Shown here: positions 55,132 through 63,943 of the stretch, piece by piece | How the letters are laid out: each line of letters begins with the position of its first letter | Numbering within the stretch: position 1 is the stretch's first letter | DNA from: Clostridiaceae bacterium BL-3 | GTDB taxonomy: Bacteria; Bacillota; Clostridia; Clostridiales; Clostridiaceae | DNA length: 64,000 nucleotides | Direction: 5' to 3' | Assembly (NCBI GenBank): GCA_902809985.1 | Contig: CADDXC010000001.1 | Span: 1,612,001 to 1,676,000 of the forward strand | Translations under genes and position numbers: made by a program | The notes under the pieces: model-generated | Told to the model about the DNA's origin: nothing | Databases searched by the model: none | The model's input: only the letters and a program-made list of their open reading frames with translations

Positions 55132-55956
55132 CTATAAATCCAATTTATTTTCTATAAGATAAGCTGTGGCATAGAACATGGCCGCAATGAAGATCAATGA
55201 TACAGCAGTCTCAGCTACATTCAGATTTACCACTCCTGAGGAAAAAATATTACTTGGATTAGTAAAAGTATTTACTGTACTTTTTATCAATGGTTCTCCA
55301 TTATCAAAGTTAAATATCCTCAGCATAAAACCCTGGGGAAATACACTTGAAAAAAGATTTTCTATTTTGGCCTGTATAATGCACAGTACTATAAATATGC
55401 CGAATGTGCCTATTTTACCCAGTTTTCTGTTTTTAATGGCAACCCTGCCCAATGCAAGAGATAAATATACAGTGAGTAAAAATGAAATATACACTATAAC
55501 TAATATCAATATGGAATATACTATAAATTGCAGAGTTACAGCACTAAAAATCTGACTGAAAGATATTCCCGTATAAAGTGCAAATCCCGGGGTCAGCTTT
55601 AATATTTGAATCAAAATAGCCGTAAATGCCAATGAAAAAAATGATATTATCAGGCACTGAAGGATAGCTGTAATGATCTTGTTCATCAATATATTCACGC
55701 CGCTTTTAGGCGTAGTAAAGACAAGATAGGCAGTGTCTTCATATATATCCCTGCTGAACAGCCTTATATTCCATATTATAACTACTATACCCGCTGCAAA
55801 GTTTATGGCAAGATTCAAAAAAACTATAAGCTGTGGTTCCCACGTCCAAGTATTTATTCTTGTAAACAGCAGTATATTCAAAATTATTATAGTGCAGATC
55901 ATTATTATAAAATCCTTAAAACATCCCTGAAGATCATATTTTACAAATTTAAACAT
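55132..55956 (-). CDS. ABC-2-type membrane permease of a YtrA-type operon
   Basis: The 274-residue protein has six hydrophobic spans and the pattern of ABC-2 subunits: a cytosolic start (MFKFVKYDLQGCFKDF), DIYEDTAYLVFTTPKSGVNI after the second span, and an extracytoplasmic loop before the last span. It overlaps the ATPase stop by one base. It is the last gene of a GntR-ATPase-permease operon, probably an envelope-stress or peptide-antibiotic exporter. Confidence 0.85.
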   Translation of the reverse strand: MFKFVKYDLQGCFKDFIIMICTIIILNILLFTRINTWTWEPQLIVFLNLAINFAAGIVVIIWNIRLFSRDIYEDTAYLVFTTPKSGVNILMNKIITAILQCLIISFFSLAFTAILIQILKLTPGFALYTGISFSQIFSAVTLQFIVYSILILVIVYISFLLTVYLSLALGRVAIKNRKLGKIGTFGIFIVLCIIQAKIENLFSSVFPQGFMLRIFNFDNGEPLIKSTVNTFTNPSNIFSSGVVNLNVAETAVSLIFIAAMFYATAYLIENKLDL

Positions 55957-56651
55957 TACTTGAATACCTCCCTGTATATTTCATCTATGGACATTTTCTT
56001 TTCTGACCTGAGTTCTTCTGCATTTCCAAATAATATTATCTTGCCCTCAGATATAAAGGCCACATCGTCAAACAATCTTTCAATATCACTTACCAAATGT
56101 GTAGTTATAAGTATGGAGCTGTCCTCTGTATAATTTTTGAGTATTGCATCCAATATTTTTTCTCTAGTAGTGGGATCCACTCCTCCTAAAGGTTCGTCCA
56201 GAACATAAAGCTGTGATTTTCTTGAAAGCACCAAGGTGAGATAGAGCTTTTCACTCATGCCCTTGGACAGTTCTTTGACTTTGCTGTCCTCATTTAGATC
56301 CATGAACTCCAGCAGCTCTTTTGCTTTTCCTTCGTCAAAATCATCATACATATCTTTAAAAAAGTCTATGGCATCACTTATTCTCATCCATTTATAAAGA
56401 TAATCCCTGTCAGGCAGATATGAAACCTGAGCCTTCGTTTTTCTTCCTGGCTTGTTTCCGTTTATAAATATTTCTCCAGAACTCGGCCTTAGTATTCCTG
56501 CCACTATTTTTAAAAAAGTGGTCTTCCCACTTCCATTTGGTCCTAGAAGTCCCATTATTCTCCCTCTTTTAATTTCCAAATTGAGTCCATTTAAAGCAAT
56601 TTTCCTGAAATAGTATTTCTTTAGATCAGTACATTTTAGTATTGTTTCCAT
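55956..56651 (-). CDS. ABC transporter ATPase of a YtrA-type operon
   Basis: The 231-residue protein has Walker A GPNGSGKTTFLK and Walker B LYVLDEPLGGVD. The signature is KELSKGMSEKLYLTLVLSRK: a Lys replaces the first signature Gly, as in YtrB/BcrA-like ATPases. The H-loop is ITTHLVSDIE. It follows the GntR gene by 2 bases and drives the adjoining permease. Confidence 0.9.
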   Translation of the reverse strand: METILKCTDLKKYYFRKIALNGLNLEIKRGRIMGLLGPNGSGKTTFLKIVAGILRPSSGEIFINGNKPGRKTKAQVSYLPDRDYLYKWMRISDAIDFFKDMYDDFDEGKAKELLEFMDLNEDSKVKELSKGMSEKLYLTLVLSRKSQLYVLDEPLGGVDPTTREKILDAILKNYTEDSSILITTHLVSDIERLFDDVAFISEGKIILFGNAEELRSEKKMSIDEIYREVFK

Positions 56652-56653
56652 TT

Positions 56654-57022
56654 TTAAACATCCTCCTGTATATTTTCTCTTACTACTTCAACTATTTCTT
56701 TTGACGAAAAGCCCAGCTCTTTCATACCTCTTATAAAATTACACAATATATCCTGAGCCATTTCTTTTTTTAACTTTTTTATAATAGAAATGTCTCCACT
56801 TACAAAAGTACCCATACCTCTTTGCTTATAAGCAATACCCTGCCTTTCCAATTCCTGATAAGCCCTCTGAATAGTATTGGGATTGACTTTAAGTTTTACA
56901 GACATCTCCCTTACAGAAAATAATTTATCCTCGGGTTTTAATTCCTCATTTACTATTTTTTTCTTTACAATATTCATTATCTGAACATATATGGGTATAT
57001 TGGGATCAAATTCGCTATCCAT
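56654..57022 (-). CDS. GntR-family regulator, YtrA type
   Basis: The 122-residue protein has the GntR winged helix (IPIYVQIMNIVKKKI, LFSVREMSVKLKVNPNTIQRAYQELERQG, MGTFVSG) and only a short helical C-terminal part for dimerisation, as in the YtrA subfamily. YtrA represses its own ABC operon and is released by cell-wall-active peptides in Bacillus. The palindrome at 57048-57083 upstream matches the type of site YtrA proteins bind. Confidence 0.92.
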   Translation of the reverse strand: MDSEFDPNIPIYVQIMNIVKKKIVNEELKPEDKLFSVREMSVKLKVNPNTIQRAYQELERQGIAYKQRGMGTFVSGDISIIKKLKKEMAQDILCNFIRGMKELGFSSKEIVEVVRENIQEDV

Positions 57023-57047
57023 CCTCTCACCTCCACATCAAGTTATC

Positions 57048-57096
57048 AAGCTTAGTGTACTATTATAATAGTACACTAAGCTTATGATAATGTCAA
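57048..57096 (-). promoter_or_regulatory. YtrA-type operator: 36-bp perfect palindrome over the promoter
   Basis: The palindrome at 57048-57083 has the half-site AAGCTTAGTGTACTATTA followed by its exact complement; the AGTGTAC...GTACACT arms are those of YtrA-type operators. On the minus strand a -35 TTGACA (plus 57091-57096), a 17-base spacer and a -10 TACTAT (plus 57068-57073) put the palindrome over the -10 and start site, 26 bases before the GntR start. Confidence 0.85.
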
Positions 57097-57177
57097 TATA
57101 CATCTATTATATGCACTGTTTGTCCATAAATTGCCTATTTTGTTTCTCTTAAATAAATATAATTTTTTTAACAAATT

Positions 57178-57627
57178 CTATACAAACAAAATGCTATCGT
57201 TGACTATGTAAGAAATAACTCCTCTTTTATGCCCTGGAAATATAACGGATTTTATTTTTATCTTGCCTATATTGACTTCATCTCCATCTTTAAGCCTTTC
57301 ATAATTTAAACTTTCAGTATTTTCAATATGAAAACATATTTTCTTCGATTTCTCTATGGATATATCCGCTGAAAAATAAATATCCGCATTCTTAAATAAT
57401 TTAATTCCTCCCATATGATAAAAATTGGGATAAGTTAAAAATATTCCACAAACTGATTGGGGGTGAATATCTATTTTTTTCAGTTCTCTATCTATAACAG
57501 AGGGCATAAAACCTGCATTAAAGCATATAGTAGTTTCACAATCAGAATATATAAAGAAATTAGAAATCAATGTTCTCACTACATATATATTTCCTGTCAG
57601 CTTTTGTGTCTTCCCCAATTTAAACAA
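57178..57627 (-). pseudogene. Decayed, C-terminally truncated metallo-beta-lactamase-fold gene
   Basis: The 149 residues follow the N-terminal half of an MBL-fold hydrolase, including GIFLTYPNFYHMGGIKLF, FPGHKRGVISY and a terminal VNDSILFV, where intact proteins continue with GD and more than 70 further residues. The metal-binding HxHxDH is changed to YPNFYH, keeping only the last His. Missing ligands plus truncation point to loss of enzyme activity. A ribosome site (GGAGGGAATATAT) is still present, so expression is possible. Confidence 0.7.
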
Positions 57628-57738
57628 TATATATTCCCTCCTAATTCCACCATATCTTTTTTAAACAATAAAATATATTCTTACTGTAGCATATCCTCCT
57701 TCTATTAATTTATACATCTATAGTTCAAATGCAGCTGT

Positions 57739-57782
57739 CAAAAAAAATAACAGCCAGATAGTCTTTAGCTACCTGGCTGTTA
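57739..57782 (-). terminator. Terminator of the 4-TM membrane protein gene
   Basis: TAACAGCCAG and CTGGCTGTTA arms are followed on the minus strand by a run of T8. It overlaps the stop codon of the gene at 57783. Confidence 0.85.
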
Positions 57783-58175
57783 CTATTTCCAATAAAAAAT
57801 AAGTTTTATCAACTGTACAATCAATACAATAATAAATATTACATTGATTACAAAATAGCATATTATTTTTTCCGAATCAAACTTAAATGCAAATAAAATC
57901 ACAATAAAATTGACCATTACAAATAATATATACTTTTTGTCCGGCTTTCTATGAATTTTCACTGCAGCTGCTATAGACAAAATCAAAATTATCACCAAAG
58001 TCCAGATAATTTTATTTCTCATAAAAAAATTATCATATCTTTCATTTTCATATACAAGCCAACGCATTATACCCATTTTCTCATTGGACAAATGCCAAAA
58101 GATTGCAGAAAATAAAACAAGGCATATTTGAACAACGGAAAGGAATTTCTTGAAAACAGCTCTGATTTTCGTCAT
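57783..58175 (-). CDS. Small four-span membrane protein of unknown function
   Basis: The 130-residue protein has four hydrophobic spans (about 12-28, 54-70, 79-97, 104-126) separated by short loops, with a basic N-terminus (MTKIRAVFKKFL). I recognise no named family. It follows the triple-rhodanese lipoprotein gene by 10 bases and is probably co-transcribed, which might make it a membrane partner in sulfur handling; this is only inference. Confidence 0.65.
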   Translation of the reverse strand: MTKIRAVFKKFLSVVQICLVLFSAIFWHLSNEKMGIMRWLVYENERYDNFFMRNKIIWTLVIILILSIAAAVKIHRKPDKKYILFVMVNFIVILFAFKFDSEKIICYFVINVIFIIVLIVQLIKLIFYWK

Positions 58176-58185
58176 ATCCTGCCTC

Positions 58186-59562
58186 TTATTTTCTAGGATC
58201 TCCTGTTTCTATTGGATTAGGAGCATTACCCGTATTTCCACTCCATTCATTCCATCCACCATCATAAAGAGAAATATTTTTTAATCCCATTACATCCGCA
58301 TAAGTTAAAGCTTCTGCTGCTCTCCATCCTGTTCCGCAGAAAAAAGCTAACCTCTGATCCGGCGTAATTCCCCATTCTTTCCACATAGCAAGTATTTCAT
58401 CCTTATTCCTCATCGTATTATCCAAATTTCTATAATCCTGTAGATTTGAAGAATCCGTGCCAGCATGTCCCCAAACCGCACCTGCAGGACGTCCCTTTGG
58501 CTTTATATAATCATATCCTGAGATTTTTCCTATATACTCGTCCCAACTTCTCACATCTACCAGCTTGCTGCCCTTTTTATCCGCCAGTATTTCCTTTGCC
58601 TGCGGCAGATCAATAATATAATTTTTGTTCACAGGAACCGTTGCCCCAAAAGAACTTACCGGTGTTTTCGGATTTGAAGTCTTCTGCAGTGCGTATCCTG
58701 CATTTTGCCATTTAGTAAATCCTCCATTCACTACTCTGACATCTTTAACACCCATATATTTTAATATTACAGCTACTCTAAAAGATGGCATGGAATCAGT
58801 TCCATACAATACAACTGTAGTATCTGTAGTTATTCCATTATTCTCAGCAAATTTCTGAAGCCTAGCATCGGATAGACGATTCCAAAGTGGGCCCTCCTCT
58901 ACTTCATCTGTATTTATATGTACAGCTCCCTTTATATGTCCTATTTTTAAATAATCTGGAGATTTTGATTCATCGCCCCAGGAAACTTCAAAAATTTTAT
59001 ATTTACCACCATTATAGGTTTCAGGCTTCTTTCCATCTACTAAATCCTTAACCCACGAAACTGGAACCAATTCCTGATAATTAGGGTAGGATTCCATAGG
59101 AAGACTGGTGTCTTTAGCCCAATCTTTTACATCATAAGTATATAAATTCTTATATCCATTTTTAGATAAGTACTTGGCCACTTCAACATTATCTTTTCCA
59201 TTTGCCGCATAAAGTACTATATTTTTCTCAGAAGATATTTTTTTCGTTTTCAATGCCTCTTTCAATCTCTTGTCCTTATCTTTATCCTTGACCTTCAACC
59301 ATGCAGATGAAAAGTCTACAGCTCCTTTTATATGGCCTCCTCTTTTCACTCCATCCAGTTTCCAGCCAATATAGGCATCATTTTCCCTGGTATCCACTAC
59401 TACCCAATTGCTTTTTCCAAGATTGTCTTTTACCTCTTTAGTCGAAATACTCTTATAGCCTTCATCACTTTTACTCTGCTGCCCATTGCTGCAGGCAGAT
59501 ACTGCCAGTGCAAAAAACAACAAGGTAAAAAAAACAGTTACACATCTAATCCTTTTCCTCAT
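58186..59562 (-). CDS. Exported lipoprotein with three rhodanese domains
   Basis: The 458-residue protein has a lipoprotein signal (FALAVSACSN, Cys24) and three rhodanese-like domains (about 37-160, 165-300, 315-445). Only the third keeps a catalytic cysteine loop, FFCGTGWRA; the equivalents in domains one and two read LYAANGKDN and LYGTDSMPS. Rhodaneses move sulfane sulfur, for example from thiosulfate to cyanide or a thiol. Outside the cell it could process thiosulfate or polysulfide. It heads a two-gene unit with the small membrane protein at 57783. Confidence 0.88.
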   Translation of the reverse strand: MRKRIRCVTVFFTLLFFALAVSACSNGQQSKSDEGYKSISTKEVKDNLGKSNWVVVDTRENDAYIGWKLDGVKRGGHIKGAVDFSSAWLKVKDKDKDKRLKEALKTKKISSEKNIVLYAANGKDNVEVAKYLSKNGYKNLYTYDVKDWAKDTSLPMESYPNYQELVPVSWVKDLVDGKKPETYNGGKYKIFEVSWGDESKSPDYLKIGHIKGAVHINTDEVEEGPLWNRLSDARLQKFAENNGITTDTTVVLYGTDSMPSFRVAVILKYMGVKDVRVVNGGFTKWQNAGYALQKTSNPKTPVSSFGATVPVNKNYIIDLPQAKEILADKKGSKLVDVRSWDEYIGKISGYDYIKPKGRPAGAVWGHAGTDSSNLQDYRNLDNTMRNKDEILAMWKEWGITPDQRLAFFCGTGWRAAEALTYADVMGLKNISLYDGGWNEWSGNTGNAPNPIETGDPRK

Positions 59563-59783
59563 TACAGCACTTCATCCCCTCTATAGTTTTATACAAAAGC
59601 AATTATATTCTACTACCTGTAAAGAGGCCAATCAAATAGAATATTCTTATTCTTACCATGTATACAATTACATTTTCTTATGAGCATTATCTGTAAGTTT
59701 ATATTTTTGAAAATAGTATAAATTAAATTTATAAGCTAAAAATAGTTAGCAGAATGTAATTGAACATTACGAGGAGGTATAAA

Positions 59784-60458
59784 ATGGAAAAACTACTGTA
59801 TATTACTGCAAATACAAAACCTGAAGAGACATCTACAAGCAAGACCGTAGGAAGACGTTTTATAAACAATTTTATATCTAAAGTTCAAAACTACACTGTA
59901 GAAGAATTAGACTTATACAATGAAAATATTCCTGAAATAAATCACAGGATATTTAATGGAAGGGGACAGCTGGCTTCTGGAGATATTTATAATGCCCTAT
60001 CAGAAGAAGATAAAAAATCAGTGGACAGAATCAATGTACTCTGTGATCAGTTTTTAAATGCAGATACTTATGTAATCGCAGCTCCCATGTGGAATTTAGG
60101 TTATCCTTCAAGGCTTAAGTCATATCTGGACTGTATTATGATAAATGACAAAGTCATTAAGATATCACAGGATGATGCAGTGGGACTCTTAGATGATAAA
60201 ACTCGCAACATGGTCTATATACAATCCTGTGGAGAAATCTACCCCAAAATATTTGATTCCAAATTCAACCATGCCATTGATTATTTCAGAGATGTATTTA
60301 AGTTTCTGGGGGTAAATAAATTTGAAAGTATACTGGTTGAGGGCACAGATACATCTTCCGTTGGTATTGACAAAGCTATAAAAGATTCTCAAAAAGACAT
60401 AGAGGATGTAGTAAATAAATTTTCCAAAACCAGTTTATCTTCATCAAGCAATTCTTAG
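59784..60458 (+). CDS. azoR: FMN-dependent NADH-azoreductase
   Basis: The 224-residue flavodoxin-fold protein starts MEKLLYITANTKPEETS at 59784, behind GAGGAGGTATAAA. It contains VIAAPMWNLGYPSRLKSYLD (quinone/azo-reductase core) and YIQSCGEIY before the C-terminal helices. AzoR enzymes reduce quinones and azo dyes with NADH, probably as an oxidative or electrophile stress defence. It is monocistronic and ends at the long palindrome at 60477. Confidence 0.9.
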   Translation: MEKLLYITANTKPEETSTSKTVGRRFINNFISKVQNYTVEELDLYNENIPEINHRIFNGRGQLASGDIYNALSEEDKKSVDRINVLCDQFLNADTYVIAAPMWNLGYPSRLKSYLDCIMINDKVIKISQDDAVGLLDDKTRNMVYIQSCGEIYPKIFDSKFNHAIDYFRDVFKFLGVNKFESILVEGTDTSSVGIDKAIKDSQKDIEDVVNKFSKTSLSSSSNS

Positions 60459-60476
60459 GTTCAAATAGATTCTAAC

Positions 60477-60552
60477 TTATCCGGCGGTTACCAGTTCTAA
60501 ACCTGCCAGTTTTACAACATGGCAGGTTTAGAACTGGTACGCCACTGGATAA
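60477..60552. repeat. Long near-perfect palindrome between convergent genes
   Basis: Arms of 32-33 bases (inner part ACCAGTTCTAAACCTGCCA and its exact complement, outer part TTATCC...GGATAA with a few mismatches) surround an 11-base loop. It lies between the converging azoR and amidase genes. There is no T-tract on either side and the stem is more GC-rich than its surroundings, so a mobile or MITE-like hairpin is as likely as a terminator. Confidence 0.7.
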
Positions 60553-60583
60553 ATATTTAAATAGAAATGAACTGTTGCACCAG

Positions 60584-61681
60584 TTAATAATTTACATGTA
60601 CAAGCCAAAATTTTATATTTTTGTCGCTCCACCCCAAATCCCAAGGTACCCTGTTCCTATCTGTATTATGGCAGCTCACCAGTGAATATCCTCTGGAATC
60701 TGCACCTGTTACTACAGAGATATGAGTTATATCTCCTTTTTTTTCGTATGCTACGAAATCCCCCGGAATAAGCCTGTAGGAAGCCTTATAGACCTTTTCG
60801 TAACTTCCATGGGCGATGACCGATGCCCTTCCGCTGTATATCATATAATTTTTGAACCCATCTGCATTAAGCCAGGAACTGGTAGCTCCAGATCTGTCAT
60901 AATTCCAGGCAGAATTTTTTCTGAATTTTCCGCCCTCGTGCAGTACCTGAGAGGCAAAATTGGCACAGTCACCACCTCTGGAATTATAGTTTCTATATTT
61001 TTTATTATAGGTATATCCATATTTTTTTTCTGAAGCTATACCACAGTACCTATCTGCGTATTCCACAGAAGATCTTCTCCTGTCCGTCATACTGGAAAAA
61101 TCTCTTTTACTTTGAGACAATATATACTGCTTTACAGAATCCACCTTCAAATTATCTAAATTAAGAGAGTCTTCAAAGGGATCTTTGTACCATTCTTTTG
61201 TAATAATCCATCTTCCATCTTTTTTTACCATGTTCAATATATGTGAAGTTCCTATTCTACAACTGTTTATAAATTTTGGAGCATCCTTGTATATATATTT
61301 ATATTCAGTGGAACATATCAAGTTGATGGAAAATTTATCATCACTGCCTCTCACTCTCTTAATTACTATATCAGGTATTATTTCAATAAATTTAGCCCCT
61401 TGTTTTTCTTCCCAATTCTTCAAATATTTCATCTTTTTCTCTTCATGTTCATAAGCCCAGATACCATATTTCGTATTTTTGTCATATTTAGATTCTATAA
61501 GCTTTAAATTACCATTTAATATGGCTTTATTTCTATCTTCAAATATTTGTTTCGCAGAATTTATGATCTCATTTTTCTCATCAATTTCTTCACCATGTAT
61601 ATTTTTAAAAGGGCATACAAAAAATATAACTAAAATTACCATTGTGATCCTAAAAACTCTTTTTATTAAGGAATGTTTCAT
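60584..61681 (-). CDS. Secreted protein with putative amidase (amidase_6/CHAP-like) domain
   Basis: The 365-residue protein has a signal peptide (VILVIFFVCPFKNIHGEE), an NTF2-like middle (about 35-165) and a C-terminal papain-like domain with catalytic Cys in GGDCANFASQVLHEGG and His in ITHISVVTGAD. Such proteins are common in clostridia; they may cleave cell-wall peptides or amides, but their substrates are not established. It stands alone on the minus strand. Confidence 0.82.
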   Translation of the reverse strand: MKHSLIKRVFRITMVILVIFFVCPFKNIHGEEIDEKNEIINSAKQIFEDRNKAILNGNLKLIESKYDKNTKYGIWAYEHEEKKMKYLKNWEEKQGAKFIEIIPDIVIKRVRGSDDKFSINLICSTEYKYIYKDAPKFINSCRIGTSHILNMVKKDGRWIITKEWYKDPFEDSLNLDNLKVDSVKQYILSQSKRDFSSMTDRRRSSVEYADRYCGIASEKKYGYTYNKKYRNYNSRGGDCANFASQVLHEGGKFRKNSAWNYDRSGATSSWLNADGFKNYMIYSGRASVIAHGSYEKVYKASYRLIPGDFVAYEKKGDITHISVVTGADSRGYSLVSCHNTDRNRVPWDLGWSDKNIKFWLVHVNY

Positions 61682-61811
61682 AAGCTATACTCCTCATACA
61701 ATTTAATAATAGATTAAATTTCATATAATTTGTACACTTATTGTACCCAATTGTAAAAATAATCACCCTGTAAATTTTGATAAAAGCTTCATATTTATTA
61801 CAGAATACCCA

Positions 61812-62714
61812 CTATAATTTTTCATTGATTTTTCCGATATAATTTTTTACACTTTCATCTTTATAGGGGGCACCTTCATACCAATATTTTTTATTTTGGG
61901 ACTTATCGCCAAAATATCTGGATTTTAGAATTATCTCAGGCCTATATTCAAAATGCAGTGTATCAAAATGACTCCATTTTCCTCCCCATACAAAATTATT
62001 CTTTTCAAATATTTCTACAATTTCTCTGGGATACTCTTTTATCCTCAGGCTTCCTTCTGCCCTGGGCACCCATTTCCAATAATCTCTTCTATCTCTAGCA
62101 AGATCAATAGCTATTCCAAAGGAATGAGGGCTCAACATACCTGTTCCAGAAATATACCTGTAATTGAAAGTACCGCTGCTGGGGAACAGACATTTTGAAA
62201 TATCTCCCCTTTTTTGTGAAATAGGCATAAGTTCCTTCATTGCATTTTCAAGAGATATTGAAGCGCCATTATTTCCATTAAACTGAAATCTCCTATATCC
62301 TAAATTGGCCATTTTAAGATTTGACTCCACAGAATTTTTATTATCACCATACACCTCTTTTAAAAGAGAGTAAACTCTAAGCCTTCCTGGATCAGAATTT
62401 TTCTGTGCAGCTTCATCTACAGTTCCCAGCTGATAAGGTTGTTCCATCATATCCTGTAGATCTGTATTTTGAAATTTCTCTTCAAAACTTTTTTCCCTTT
62501 TATCATCATACAAAATTTTTTTACCTGATTTCATTACTATATACACGCTGCCGCCATTATCCTTTTCCACATCTGTAATATATCCTGGATAGGCCATCAT
62601 AAGACACAAAATGTCCTGCTTCAATGTAGTGTTGTAATCAACGGCCCTAACTTTTTCATGTATACTAAAACACATGCATATCAATATAAAAAATACAATT
62701 ATCCTTTTACTCAT
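61812..62714 (-). CDS. Secreted M15-family peptidase (D-Ala-D-Ala carboxypeptidase-like)
   Basis: The 300-residue protein starts MSKRIIVFFILICMCF at 62714 with a signal peptide. The C-terminal M15 domain has the zinc motif SPHSFGIAIDLARDRR (His and Asp) and WSHFDTLHFEYRP (third His). The family cleaves D-Ala-D-Ala or other peptidoglycan peptide bonds. The open frame extends 24 residues further up, but that part overlaps the probable promoter and lacks signal-peptide features. Confidence 0.85.
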   Translation of the reverse strand: MSKRIIVFFILICMCFSIHEKVRAVDYNTTLKQDILCLMMAYPGYITDVEKDNGGSVYIVMKSGKKILYDDKREKSFEEKFQNTDLQDMMEQPYQLGTVDEAAQKNSDPGRLRVYSLLKEVYGDNKNSVESNLKMANLGYRRFQFNGNNGASISLENAMKELMPISQKRGDISKCLFPSSGTFNYRYISGTGMLSPHSFGIAIDLARDRRDYWKWVPRAEGSLRIKEYPREIVEIFEKNNFVWGGKWSHFDTLHFEYRPEIILKSRYFGDKSQNKKYWYEGAPYKDESVKNYIGKINEKL

Positions 62715-62798
62715 AAAATGAACCACTCCAATTTTACAATTATCAACAATTATTGTATGTACATATATTGACTTTATGCATGGCAATTATAATAATAG

Positions 62799-63638
62799 CT
62801 AATTACTTTTTTGCTCTTCAAGCCATTTAAGTACTTCTTTGGCAAGAGTTATTCTTCTGCTGACAAAAGAATGATCACCATCTAAAATTATTTCCTTGAG
62901 ATCAACTTTCTGCTTCTTAAGTGACTGTACAAGAGGCATATAATGCTCCTCTAAAGGTGCTATTACGTCTTTTCTTCCGCCTATCATCAATACAGAATGA
63001 TTTTTTAAATTTTCCGATATATTTAACAAATTCCATCTGTACTTATTTTTTACAATATCATCAATAAAATTTTGCACAGTCATGCCATTAAGAGATATAA
63101 CTGCTTTTTCCCATTTTTTTGCAGCAGAATCCATTAGGGATTTACTCTTAGAAATATTTTCCGCATAGAGGCCAAAATTAAAACCTGCAATACACCCCAC
63201 TGACTTGATCTCATCATGACCTGCTGCAGTTATAAGGGCACTGAATCCTCCCAGGCTGTGTCCAATTAAAATTATATTTTTATCATCAATTCTATATAAT
63301 TTTTTGGCAAAATCTGATTTTAAAAATTCAATTGAGGATTCAACATCCTCAAGTACATGGTCTATTGAGTAATCTCCTCCACTTCCCCAGCTTCCTCTAT
63401 AGTGAAATATCAACACGTTGTATCCACTTCTCAACAGCACATGAGCTAGATCAAAATTTTGTTCATATCCTGGAAATCCATGTAATAAAATTACTGTGGC
63501 ATGAGGGCCTATACCCTGAGCTATGTATATTACCCCCAGAATTCTAGATCCACCGCTATTATAATCAACACCCTGTATCATCGCAGGGTAAGTTTCATCA
63601 AGCTTTTCAGGATCTGTCCATATTGTCTTAAAATCCAT
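62799..63638 (-). CDS. Alpha/beta hydrolase (acyl-aminoacyl peptidase/esterase type)
   Basis: The 279-residue protein starts MDFKTIWTDPEKLDETYPA at 63638, 8 bases after GGAGGAAG. It has the nucleophile elbow GHSLGG, the oxyanion strand LLHGFPGYEQNFD, a catalytic Asp near GGRKDVIAP and His in DGDHSFVSRR. This is a cytosolic serine hydrolase for esters or acyl-peptides; its substrate is unknown. It is monocistronic. Confidence 0.88.
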   Translation of the reverse strand: MDFKTIWTDPEKLDETYPAMIQGVDYNSGGSRILGVIYIAQGIGPHATVILLHGFPGYEQNFDLAHVLLRSGYNVLIFHYRGSWGSGGDYSIDHVLEDVESSIEFLKSDFAKKLYRIDDKNIILIGHSLGGFSALITAAGHDEIKSVGCIAGFNFGLYAENISKSKSLMDSAAKKWEKAVISLNGMTVQNFIDDIVKNKYRWNLLNISENLKNHSVLMIGGRKDVIAPLEEHYMPLVQSLKKQKVDLKEIILDGDHSFVSRRITLAKEVLKWLEEQKSN

Positions 63639-63943
63639 ATAATCATCTTCCTCCCAAATTCTCACAAAGCAACTCCAATTTTGCAATATTTTTTACAATT
63701 TACATCAATAATTATATTCTATCAAAGTTTGTTATCATTGTTAATGTTTTAATTCTTAAAAGTTATAATATAAAAGCAGTATATTTACAAGCTATTTGCA
63801 TTTAAATTTAATTTGCAATTAGCTTATTTATTGTATAAAATTAAATTACATAAATGAAGATTTTCGGATAAAGCTGAAAATCAACTGAATTTGATATTTT
63901 ATGCTTGTACCTTACACTTTAAATTAAGTTTGGGGTGTTAATT

